Origin: Harmothoe impar
Lineage: Eukaryota > Annelida > Polychaeta > Phyllodocida > Polynoidae
NCBI GenBank assembly: GCA_947462335.1
Contig: OX381705.1
Location: forward strand, 42,548,675 to 42,612,674
Length of the DNA: 64,000 nucleotides
Reading direction: 5' to 3'
The first letter of the stretch is position 1. Each line of letters starts with the position of its first letter. Shown one piece after another: positions 23,573 to 35,700 of this stretch. The notes under the pieces were generated by a model. It saw only the letters and a list, made by a program, of their open reading frames with translations. It was not told where the DNA came from and searched no databases. Made by a program: the position numbers and the translations under genes.

Positions 23573-24062
23573 AGTTGTATGATCCTTTATATATATGATG
23601 AAAAGTCTGTTGATTCATATGAATGAGGGAACAGGTGAGAAAGAGAGACAGATAGACAGACAAAGAGAGATACTAGGGACCTTTAGCAAACCTGGCTTAG
23701 CTCATTGAATGTAGACCTTTGCAATGCTAGAGGCATATACTATGTACATCTGTGTATAATGAACTATGTCTTAATTACAGGTTGCTAGTTTTGAGATTGT
23801 TTGAGATAGATCTATGGTCTACCTTGACTACAGAGATACATCCGACTTTATGATTATCAAAATCCATGTGGCTCTAATAAAGTAAGTATATTCATGCTAC
23901 TGGTTGCTCTTCTCCCTGTCTGTCTGTCTGTCTCTCTATATAGCTTATATACATACAAGTTCTCTCCCCCTTCTCCCCGTGTGTCTCTCTGACTCGTTCT
24001 CTCTCTCTAACTCCCTGGTGTCATGTGAATTCAAAAGCTTATTCTCACCATGATAATGTACA

Positions 24063-24128
24063 GCCATCTAATTAGCTCAGCTAGTAGAGCAATAGAAGGT
24101 AGGTAGATTGATACCTATGGTGCTATCT
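24063..24128 (+). repeat. tRNA-like (SINE head-like) module
   Basis: TTAGCTCAGCTAGTAGAGC matches the A box with an intact D stem. The degenerate B box is GATTGATACC. It lies about 200 bases from the right end of the TIR element 21281-24325, much as the module at 18170 lies near the right end of its element. Confidence 0.55.
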
Positions 24129-24329
24129 TCTTTTGTCTGATAGTCTAAAATAATGGTATAAATTACTGTAGACACCTAGAGTATGTAATATTGTAAACAG
24201 GAACAGTATGGGTGCTGTTGAGGGTACATTACCTACTGTGGTGTAGCTGTAGAGTATAAACCAAAAATATGTATAGGAACTATACAGACTATACTGGGCA
24301 GCTACAGAACTTACTCCTTACAGTGTAGG

Positions 24330-27300
24330 ATTCAGAAGAGGAATGCTTACCCCATAAACGACATTTATATAAGCCACCGGCAGAAGCCCTTCTGCGTTTC
24401 ATATGGAATAAAGCCACCATTTCAAACCGACACTTTAGGGACCAATCTCGTATAACATCTCAATTTGCGTGACATAACATGACTGTACATACCTGTATTT
24501 GTTTTCATGTATATACATTACATGCCAGATATCCTATGCATTCCAACGGTGAGTTAAGAAGTAAATCCGCAATGTGCTTAGGACAATGCCATTGTTTTCT
24601 GTAGGACTTTAGCCAGCAGGTGTTTTATCTCAACATCTGCTGGCCAGTTAATGAATGCCATTTGTTTTTCAGTATTGAATCCCGACATCAGTAGATCTAG
24701 TAATACTGCAATTACTGGTGAAGTTTGTAAGAACAATGGAACCAAACACAAAGCCCATTGAACAATTCTTACCGCGAAGGTGCAACCGGTGAGTTTGATT
24801 GGATATCTTACATCGGATCTTACACGCCAACAATAACGTTTGTTTTGCATTTCAATAGTTAAAGTGAATCGCCAATGTAGTTGTTTATTTGTTGCTGAAT
24901 GTAGGATCCTTGTTTAGATGGTTTGATGACAGGTAAGCGAGTCTTTGATGCCATGGGCAGGGATCGTGTAAGAACAGATCCCAATTTGCCGTCGTATATT
25001 TCATTCAGGTACTGGATTTTACTTGATGGATACTAGTATTCACTCTGTAAGGGTCACTGTTTATTCACTTAATAATGAAGGACAACGAAAATGCGTGCAT
25101 AGGGGGTAGGGTAGATGCACCATATGGGTCAAACAGATACCATAGCTGAGATAGGCACTGAAATTTGCAGTTATTCAGTACAACAACACTTTTAATAGTT
25201 CTTTGTATGAAAGAATGACACTCAAACCTGGGGTAGATTTACCATGAGTTGTACACATACCCTGAGATCGACAGTGAGATTTGAGGTTATCCATGTACAC
25301 AACGACTTATAATGGGTTTTTTTGGAATATCATTATTTTCTATTTTAAACTGCCCAAAACCACTGAATTATGCACGGGACCATATGTTTAAATTGATACC
25401 ATTAATTCAGAAATAATCTGAAGAATATTTTGGGGGAGTGTAATAAAAATGATGATACTTTTACCATTACTCACGAAATAGAGGAGTTCCTGGTCTAGTG
25501 TTGGAGAAATAGTTTTATTCTTCGTAATTCGATATTTAAAAAAGTAGCTCAGGATCCCCTACTTTTCTTTTCACTACTTTGTTTCACAGTATGTAAGGTA
25601 TATTATGATAGGCAATTGACATACTGCGCTGCAAAACTTGTATCATGATATTAATCCAGGGTGGGAAAGGTGGGAGGCTCTGCCCTGTCAGTGCCACGTG
25701 GGGAAGAATGGGGAGTGGCTCACACAGTGACCCAAAGACCTTATCCCGTATACACAGGGAGGGAAGCAAAGGGCGTCAGCCTAACCCTCCTCCCAAAATG
25801 TTAGCCATGTAGCCATGACTCTTCATCAATAGACTCTGGAGGCAGACTACAGCCTTGCCAGACTTTCTTTGAAAGGGACGGAGAGGGAGCCAGGCAATGA
25901 TGTACAATGATGTACTCATGCTTTCCCTCTGTGTCAAGCTACATGTGGAGTAACGTCCAAACCTCGGCTGAAGAAGCCGGCGGACACTACGTGGTAGCTT
26001 CTCAATCTGTCTCAATTGATACCGACGACAACGGATGCTCCAGGCCCTTTGGAAACTCTTTTAGTTTTCACCACAATAAATAATAATACAATAACGCCAT
26101 GAGTACTGACAAGAAAGTGGTTGTTAATACTTCAGGAAAAATGCATTGCCATAAATTTGTTAAACGGTTTGGGATTTGAATCTGGTCAGAAGAGGAGCAC
26201 GTGTTTCTTTTTGGACTGGACACGTGGCTTGCACCAAAAAGTTTCCATTTAAAAAGGACTGCATCAAAATGTTGGTATTGAATTGCACTTCTTGTCTTCT
26301 CAGTCAAATCACCCCCGAGGTTCTCGTATTTGAGACCGATAACATCTTTATTGACAAATAAAAACCTATCTATAAAGATCAGTCTGCAAAACAGCATTTA
26401 AGGACAATCCAATATGATATTTCAGTACATGTAGGGTTTGTGGAGAATGATTGAATAAGCCACATGACATGTAATGGGAAATCTGGGACGTAAGACATAT
26501 CATGGATATTTGTTTCGTGTCTATGCATGATTGGTGGCTTCTTTCCTGGCTGTAGGCGATCAATCGTCTGCCTACACTTTACCCAGTGGTCAGTGAGTCT
26601 TAGAGGAGCTTTGATTAATCTCCAATGACCCACATCTTTAACGTCTCGGGACGGAAATAGGGGCCTCTATCGGTATCTTCACTAGCCCACTCTCCTGTCC
26701 CACACCCTCTATATCTCCTGCTACTATTGAACCCAAAATCAATGAGGTATATGGTCCCGACACGACCTCCACACATACACCACCATCGGGTCAGATGATT
26801 CACATGCATGTATGTACCCCGAGAGAAAGGATACATGGACGGGAGGGAAAGAGGGGGAGGTGTGAAAGGTGATATGACGCGAGGAGTGAAGTAAACTACG
26901 CATTGCCTTTCCGTCTGGGGTGGCCTACAAGATGGATAGTTGAAATCATACAGGAGTAGCCATTGGCCTATTGTTATCATTATCTCAGTTGGTTCCGTCC
27001 CCCTCCACCAGGGTCCATCCATCAACCAATCAAATCAATAACTGCCCTTTCACACACCCTTCACCAGCTTCAAGGTTATGGCGTCCCAGGCAGCAAGTCT
27101 CCAGTCGTAAATACAGTGATCATCCATAATAGTATCCAACATTTTTCTGCTGAACCCATTTCCTCTGAAGTCCTATTGAGAGGGGTTCATTTTTAGGCAA
27201 TTGTATTTAATGTTGGTGGAAATCATTAAAGAAAATGTGATGGAGGGGGCGATTACATGATGACCTTTAAAATAAATGAGTGGCAAGGGACAGCGACTTC

Positions 27301-29960
27301 CGCTAATTCCTGTAATAAATCGCTGATCAATAGGATCAATCTTTTCCATAGTTATCTGTCATACCAGGTTTTATAGTGTGTTTTATCTAACCTTTCTTTG
27401 TGGATGTTTTCCTGTGATTTGTGGGGTATTTTCTTCAAGACGTTGATTGCCACTGAAGTCCACAGAGGGCGTTTTGACCGTGACGTCATGGGTCATACGT
27501 CATGCATAGAGTGGCCTTCATCTGACGTTTATTTCTGGTCCCGATGGTGGGGGGGGGGGGGGGGGGTAGTGCATGTATAACTGTAGTATACTTTCACGCC
27601 TCTTCCATGTTTACCTCACTGTCTGCCCCTCAACTTACACCTGTAACATTCCCATTTCTATTTTACTTGCGATTTTGATACACTTTACATACTGATAGAT
27701 TCTATTTTGTATCTCATGTTATGTGTAAACATTGACATTTACACAGCTTAGGTTCCTTCCTCTAGTTACTGCACAAGATGCTGGGGTGGTGTCGAAAGTC
27801 CCCTCTTGCTGAGACTAGCAAGATGAGGTTATACATAGACCAGCAGCGTTATTCCTTGTCTACTTGGCTCTAGGTTCATAAAAGAAGGGTACCGAGACGG
27901 CGGCTGTAGGGTGAAGACGGACAGACAACCATGTCTGTGTCTGAGATAACAACCACACAAGAAGAGCAAAGATACTGGGTGGGACGTAAGGAAAAGAGGT
28001 GAAAAGGGAGGGATGGGTAATAAGTTATAGAGGAGTAGGGAGAGCAGGTGGATGTGGTCGGGCTGGAAGAAGATTTGGAGATGGGAGTGGAGGAAGAGAC
28101 ATTGGGAAGCATATGACACAGGAAAGGTGTGGCGGTATACCTGACTCCCTAGAATTAGGGAAATCCAAGGTTAAATGCCTGAGGAAGCAAATTATCCGAA
28201 TAATTAGGTACAAAAATATTATACATGTATAGTTTGACGGGACGAGGGGTGCACAGTTATGTAATCGCGAGACATGTATATATTTGGGGAGTGAGTGAAT
28301 CCATAAACCATACGGAGGTAGTCGGAGGGTCTGGGTAAAGTGGACAGGACCCAAGATGTACGGTAGGCCTCCTGCACCTCCCTCCCAGTCGTCTCTATCA
28401 GGTCCCAGGGATCAAAGCCGGTGAGCACGGACCATATGGGGCCCACACAAGGCGGGGCGGGGCGGGGGGAGGGCCGGGTGACAGGATCCATCTCTGTGTC
28501 TCTATTCGCTGGTCGACATGGGCGGCCTAAGCTCACCTGGCCATCAACAAAACATGGCTGAACAAATACAGCCCGGGGTAGACATGAATGTAACAAGTGT
28601 CGGCTACTCCGGCCTTGTTAGCATCCACAATGCTCCCTGCATATATGGCTGCTAGGCATGTTTATTCACACTGATGTCTATCAGTGAGACGAGAGCAGTA
28701 ATGGGATCGATATAAACCATACAAGTATACGTGCATCTGGGGGGAAACACTGGGCGTTTGGTGTAGAAGATTCCCTGTTTTACTTTCCCATAATCTGAGT
28801 TACTAATCTGACAAAAAAAAGCCGTACATAAACACAGATTATTATGAACTTGATTTATTATTCTAGTTGGTTTCCAACCGTGAAGAAACATTATGCTACA
28901 CTAATGTAGATTAAAATATCCTATCGCATGAGGGAGGTCTATTCGGATGCGAATGAACGTCGTTGATCAATCGGAAATAATCCATGCCTTTTATGAAGGT
29001 TTCATAATTTGTAGGCACATGTCAAGTTAGTTGTTTGCAGCATAATGGTATTAGTTTGTAATTGATTAAGTTCACATCCTGTCTAATACCCAAACTCACG
29101 TCATTGCCTCACTTGCCTATTCACCGCTCTGACATGGCCATTCATAAGGGCAGGAAATGAAGTACATATAACTATAAGGCAAGCTCCGAGCAAGCTTCAT
29201 TGTCAATGACACATCCACACGGGATAGTGAATAAAGAGGGTCCTCTCATCCCACCGTGTTATTAAAGCTGTCAAATAATACCAACTTTGTGGTTCATCAC
29301 AACGAGTCTGGCTTGGTGTGTATAGATCACACTTGAAGCCTGTGAAGGGAGATCGTAATAAGTAGTTTAAGTTTGATATGGTCAATAAGTATCCACCATC
29401 ACCTAGGCAGCTACTGCAGTTACTGTAGTATCAACGTTAGATTTATGTATACTCTTGTAGCTGAGAGTGTAACAAATACGACACATATTGTCAACGTGAT
29501 ATTCACAGGGAAACAGTAAATGCGTGTTTACATTTCTAATTTATGTGTATTTGGGACTGTATTCTAACCCGGGGGTAAAGTTTAATGTTCGCGATTTGGT
29601 GATCAAAAATGTAGTCTATACGAATCCCTTATAATGTCTGGTGCAGTTGCTAAGCCAAACTTGAACACATACGCATAGAATACAGTACCGTAGTGGCTCG
29701 TTTAACCCCCCCCCCCCCCGGGGCTTATAGATTCCAATACCACGATACCCCGGCGCTCATTCAATACAGCTATAGGCGATTGTTCCAGAAACATATTCTA
29801 ATGCTTGAAACGCTTACAACGTCTGTGTTTTAATAGCCCTACCCGGCGCACTAACAGTAACAGGTAGGCGCCTCCCCTGATGGGAACCACACCACAGAGA
29901 TTAACACACCAGCCCTAAGGAAAACCATACATATATTCTCCCTACACAAGCTGCATTGAG
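24330..29960. other. Gene-free stretch
   Basis: No gene model can be supported. A diverged tandem duplication of about 130 bp lies at 25105-25330 (both halves contain GGGTAGAT, then CAGTGAGATTTG-like, then ACAAC blocks). An 18-G run lies at 27549-27566, the longest homopolymer in the window, and a 14-C run at 29706-29719. A GC-rich open segment on the minus strand (about 28300-28500) has no recognisable domain. Confidence 0.45.
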
Positions 29961-29962
29961 AC

Positions 29963-30513
29963 TACTCTTGTTCCCAAATCCTTTCGAAGGAATACTCTGG
30001 TGACAACCACGATGACATTGAACTTGGATTTGGTTTGGGAAGTCCCTGTGGTTAGCTTGGAACCAGCGAACAGGATCCAGAAATGGATCCAGAAACTATG
30101 ATTGTAAAACCATCTAGTAAAACTACCATCATACATTCTGGTTCCTGTTCAGTGGTACACTCAAAAAAGTAAACTTGTCTCCAGACTCTTCCAAGTGACT
30201 CATAAAATATAAACTTGTCTATAAGTGACAAGGAAGCAGGTCTTCTAGCTGGAGATGGAAGACCCACTTGGCATGTCAGCCCAAAACCAGACATTTGACA
30301 GCTCCAGATTCTATTTGTAGGATGGTAACCTGATAGGTTAGACAACTTTTGACTCGTTTATTTTATGACAGTCACTTAAACGAGTATGGAGACAAGTTTA
30401 CTTTTTCAATGTGACAAGCTATCAACAGGGACTGCCCAAATCCAGCAAAAGTTCGAGGTCACAGTGGTTCTCACCAGAGCCTTCCTTCGGCAGGGTTGGG
30501 TATAACGAGAGTA
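29963..30513. mobile_element. TIR element, CTCTCGTTCCCAAATCC family, with nested insertion
   Basis: The left end (TACTCTTGTTCCCAAATCC) is inverted at the right end (to 30513), including a shared GAAGGAAGGCTCTGG-like block. A 202-bp copy without insert lies at 42228-42429; both share an internal TACCATCATACATTCTGG segment. A second TIR element is inserted at about 30156-30415, which explains the greater length. Confidence 0.75.
30156..30415. mobile_element. Nested MITE with AAAGTAAACTTGTCTCCA termini
   Basis: The left arm (CACTCAAAAAAGTAAACTTG onward) and the inverted right arm (CACATTGAAAAAGTAAACTT) match over roughly 50 bases, including TAAGTGACT- and CATAAAATA-type blocks. The related copy at 42228-42429 lacks this segment, which supports a later insertion into the outer element. 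Confidence 0.7.
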
Positions 30514-32103
30514 CATTCATTGAGACGGGCCTCCGTGGTCTCTCTCCACGGCGGCAACCAGCCCCCATCTGTTGCCCCGTGGGAAATGGCGGGTGGAACA
30601 GGTCCTGAGCCATTGCTCAGCAGGCCTGCCCCAATAGGCCTTTCATTATGCTGGGTGCCCTAACCCTGCCCCCACAGTGCAGCTGCATTATCGGTCAGCC
30701 CTCTGTAATACACCTGCCTCTAAAGCAGCTTGTGGTAAGGTTTTCTCATGATGGATAACTCCAAGACATACACACGCTTCTGAGTGGATTCGGGAGGAGA
30801 TTTTTGGTTTGGTCTGTGTTGATCTTCGGTTTGGTCTGCGTATTGCTATACCCTTCTATGATCGCCCTGGTTCTTGTTTACAAATAGAGTGGATATGGAT
30901 TTGGTTTAGTCCATGTACTACGTGTATATGATCTTTAAAAAAGGTCGGTTTCCAGTACCATGGTCTGACGGACCAGCCACGGCCGGTCGATTAAAAAAAA
31001 AATTCTCCTTTTTAGGGCTCCATTTTATACACACTAAAACCCTAAATAATTGCCGATTTATGAACTGTAATCTGGCACTTAACAAAAAAGAGTGAACGAA
31101 ACGAGGGGGTCCGGCACATTTTTTTCTAGACCCGGTCGGGGGACTGGAAACATTTAGACTTAAACATTTCCAAGGTTCTTATATATATCACCCATGATTT
31201 TAAGGGTTGGCTGCTTCCATTCCTGTGATTGGTTACTATTCTCTCTAATTGTCCCTTGATGTTTTCCTTTGGCCCGTGGTAAGAGTATCAAATGTGAGGT
31301 GATGCTCACACATGGTTAGACTGTAGAAAAGAGAGTTCACTTCCCCTCGCAAGGGTGGACTGTGCGCTCTTTTTCAAACACATTGTGATCTAAATTACAT
31401 GTACTACCGGCAGGTGGCCCAGACATTTGGTTGTAAAAAACTATATGATATTATTTCCTTGAAATACTCTAACCACATACAAATGCGAGTAGATATTCAC
31501 TTGCAGGACATGTTGGACAAAGAATGGAAATTTTATATCTTCAGAGATGTGAGGAGGTTGGGAATGAAGGAAAAGGGGTGGGGTGGTCAGAAAATAGAGT
31601 GCATTTGGCAATGGAGTAGATGGAAACCTTGCCCTCAACGGACTGCCACTGATGGTGGGTTGAGAGTGGACCACAACACCAATCTTTGTGACAAGCAAAA
31701 TGTCGCCGAGGCCTCAGTTGGCCAAATTGAATTGCCACAAATGGGACAAAAATGAGCGTAAATCACTGAACAAACAAGGATTGGATAAGTATAGTTGGCC
31801 ACCAGCCGCTGGACGGGATAATACAAGAGTAAGTAAATCTAGGTAGACAGGTAAATGAAAGGGCTCTGATCCTACTCCAGAACTACATGTGGTGATGTAT
31901 CTCACAGGTAAACCAACTATCTTTATAGCCAGATTACTACATTTGATATAGTATAAATAGCCATGTCAAACATGTATAGGGCTTTTTTTATGGAGGTGAT
32001 GGTATTGCTGCATGGTTACATTTATGTACATATATGTGCTAGAGTGTGTGTGCTATTAGTATTACACCTTGAGAAGTACACTTCATTTATTGGGGATGCT
32101 CTG
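30514..32103. other. Gene-free stretch
   Basis: No gene could be supported. A weak end pair (GTTTCCAGT at about 30948 and its inverse near 31150) might mark a degraded 200-bp MITE, but the match is short. Confidence 0.45.
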
Positions 32104-32787
32104 CACTGGAAACTATCTGAGAGTAATCACTACTGACTAGGGTAATCTCATCCCGTTGATGAGGTAAAGTCATCATGGTGATGACCGAAAGTCATCATCG
32201 CGATCACAACATTTGCCACTAGGGGGCCCCACTAGACAATAATGGTATATGCAGCACCTACTCCAAGCCATTTACTCATTTGTATCTATATAATCTCTGA
32301 CCATAGAAACCTATAAAGCAAAATATATGAAGAAAATAATCCCATTAGAAACTCAAATACTTTACAAGTTAGTTATGAGCAAAATTCTCAAGAGCATACA
32401 TGTGTGTACACATGGATACACTTTCTTCTGTCTGAAACCACATTTACTAATGTTTGGATAGGCTCCCAGTTATTATACACTGTTATTGTGATTGTACAAT
32501 GCATTATTATCTATGCCATGTTATTGGGCTTACTATGAGGGGTAGAAGCGCTGTGAATTGAAGTGCCAGAGCAGGGGGTAATTATGAAATTATTAGGGAC
32601 TGATACCTTGTTGTACAGAAAAATAAATAATTTGAAATTAATTTCAAAAGAATTACCACGGTGATGACCCAGGGTCATCACATATGATTACCATAGTGAT
32701 TACCAGGTAATCACAGCTGTCGTCATCACTGCGGTGACAAAAAGTAATCACCCTTGATTACTTTTTCCCTCAAAGAGTTTTCAGTGT
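32104..32787. mobile_element. TIR element CACTGGAAACT...AGTTTTCAGTG
   Basis: The left end CACTGGAAACTATCTGAG and the inverted right end CACTGAAAACTCTTTGAG align. Inward, both arms (to about 32215 and from about 32655) contain repeated facing motifs such as GTCATCATGGTGATGAC and AGTAATCA...TGATTACT, so the arms also fold locally. The flanking dinucleotide is TG on both sides, unlike the TA flanks of similar elements. No coding capacity. Confidence 0.55.
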
Positions 32788-35700
32788 GTTAACAAAACTA
32801 TACCCCAGCTGCATTGTTTAGAGAGGTTCTATTAGAAGCATGTTTGTTATAGAAAGGATCTAACCGAAGCACCATCCACACAACACCTCCCCTAGGCACT
32901 TCCCTTGCAAGCGTTTCATTGTGGAAATCAATAGGGTTGCACTGACATAAATTCCCAAACTAGTTTATTCCAAAGGCCTGGCGCCCTGTATGAAAGGTAG
33001 GCAATTGGTTGGGTGTAAAACAAAGAGTGTGTCTGGGTGAATGCGGGCGGGGGTGGCTCTGGTGTTGAGAGGGCGACATGGCCCAGACTAGCTGTAGATA
33101 TTTAGTACGTAATCGCACGTGCCCTCCGGGCAACCATATAGATCGGGAGCGGCACGAGGATTGAAGGGGTGGGCACAAGCTGAGAGCAAGCCGGATATAC
33201 CTTGGTGGTTGGCGGCAGAGGAGGGGTAGAGGGGGATTGAGCTGGTGGATGGGGCAAACAATGGGGATAGAAAAACTCACACTTTGAAGCTGAAGCAGTA
33301 TTAGTGCATGGTGTTTATGTAACAGAGTGTGTGGTTTCTATCAGGATGGGCTGGGACAGCAGGGAGTTAGCAGCCTCTCGGGTGGCAAGAAGGGCAGGAG
33401 GAGTGAATTAAGTGGGGGTCGGTTATTTCATAAAGAGAGGGAATCTTATTCCAGATGTGCCATTGTTAAACTTCGGTATGGGCAACGAGACACACCTAGG
33501 TACTTTTAAAGGGAATTCGATATTGCTCAATCGTGATACATGTATTGATTATTTGTGGTCACTTATCTCCTCTGTATCTTCCAGTGAAATGTGTGATCAG
33601 AGCAACGGCCAATGCTGATCAGAGCACTTACTAATACATTTTCTAGCTCGGTCACAAGGATTAAACAAATTAAGCAACCAAGTGCAATGTTCTCCCACTG
33701 CAGTATTTCATTGTGAAAATCAATGTTATAAGCTAACTATAATGCCGTGTATATTGTTACTAGCTGTTATAGGCATGTTCGAATATGTAATTTCTATATG
33801 AAAGCACATGGACTGTGGGGTATTTAAAGAAATATATCATGTCATATTGATAGAGGTAAACAAGGGTGTTAGATTGGTAGGAATCTGGTGCCACAGTGGA
33901 CTTTATCACAGAGAAGAAACACTACCACACTACCCTTTTTGGTTGTTGTCGCTGCATTCACTGAGAACGGGTCGTGGTAACGCAGCCACACCATGTCACA
34001 TTGTAATAAGTAAAGAAGGACATCAGTGTCGCACTAACCACTAATGGTAATGGGGAATGCACTCCTCTTAAGGAGTAGCATGGGGTAACAGCACACTATA
34101 TACTACAAAAGGTAGTAGGGACGTGGGGGAAGGGGGATGTGAATTGCGAAGGAAACGGGTTTGTGGCGTGTTGAAGCAGGGACTATAGGATATGATGGAA
34201 AGGCATGCATATACTCTGTGATACCGCACCACACACATCACAATGCATTGCCAAATGCTAGACACTTACATAATACAGCATCCGGAAGCAAGAGAAAAAT
34301 GTGAACAACGGGGTATCATCAAAACGCAGCCAAGAAAGAGGATCACCAATGTGCAACCCTGGAAACGTCTTGCCCCATATGTCAGAGTTGAGTTTGTCGC
34401 ACCTGGATATTCAGTATGGGTGGTACCTACCTGGAGGAAGGATGTGCTGGATAGAGCTACCTCTCGTGTGTTATCCTCTGGTAGTTCTCTTCATGCGCAC
34501 TCTGTCCCTTTATATGTGGCCTTTCTCCTGGAGTAGACAGCTACCACAATGATCTGCTATTAATGTAAATGAACTAGCCCTTTCTCCTGTGCAAGAACAG
34601 TCAGATGCCCTCCTCACACCTTCCGGTCACCCCATGTATCCGGAGCTGGAGTACGGGGAATGGGAGCACCTGTGACGGCAATTGCAGCCAGTAAAGGCCG
34701 TTAGCAAATGCAGCACCCCTGCGCGCTGGATCCCCTAAGCAGCTGGATCCGCTGCTGGAGGAACTGCATCAATGCCACTACTACCACTCCTCCCAGGCCT
34801 CCCCTGTACCAGCATACCACAGCGGGCACACTGCTGCCCCCTGCCGCTGCAACAGGCAACCACACTGGGCTGACTAATGCATGTACATGTATACCTGTGT
34901 TTTGATGCTTTATAGTAGATTCTTCTGGTCATCTGCACTGACTACTAATAGTGCACCTCGTAAGGTTATACGATTTTCATTTGGATGAAGATGTATGCAT
35001 GGCTGTCATTATAAAACCTTGTACATGAAATTAGCAACCGTCCCATCCATTATTATCAGAAAGAGGGGGCTGGTTTATTGACACATCTCATGGATAGAAT
35101 AATACCAGAATACAATGCACCTTAATAAAGTTAATGACATACATGTATTCAGCACCCAAAGAACTGATTGATGGATAAATGTATTGTGCAGTCATGAAGT
35201 AGTCTCTTCCTGTTTTGGATATTTTGGAAATTATTTCCCAATCCGCCACTGCATGCGTGGGGACGTTTAACATTTCAGGACCCCAAACCACCTTGCAACT
35301 GTTTCAAACAGTGTGTGTTACTCAAACCAAAAAGACCCCCCACCCCCTGAACGTTCCAAATACATACAGGGTAGACTGGTCTAGAGTCAACCACGTAATC
35401 TGAGATGTACATCTCAATTTTATAGTCATTCATGCACGATAAGCCCTGTTTTTGTGTATCACAGTACACTTTATGTGTTACTCTTCCCAGCAAAGGACAA
35501 ACAGAGACAGAACCGTACAGGAATAACTACATAATTAAGGTGGATATCTCAGGGTACGTGGTTGACTCTAGGTCGATCTACCCCATATGCATGAACCAAA
35601 ACTACATTGTAGTTGCCGCGGTTGGCGTGGGTACTGTGCGTATGGTGCACACAGTATTCCCCCGCTGACCATCATTTAACCGGATACGACTTACATAATT

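Larger units (their letters stand above)
21281..24325. mobile_element. 3-kb TA-flanked TIR element carrying a satellite and polypurine tract
   Basis: The left end CACTGTCAGAAGTTAGT and the inverted right end CACTGTAAGGAGTAAGT align and continue inward through a shared GTAGCTGC-CAG block. TA lies immediately outside both ends (21279-21280 and 24326-24327). Inside are the 129-bp tandem array (21715-22503), a 360-bp polypurine tract and two tRNA-like modules (23504-23572 minus, 24063-24128 plus). No transposase is visible. Two unrelated fragments of the same family flanking this region would look similar. Confidence 0.4.

Noticed and set aside
30946..31153. A 200-bp MITE with GTTTCCAGT ends
   Set aside because: The end match is only about nine bases, too short to support the boundaries.
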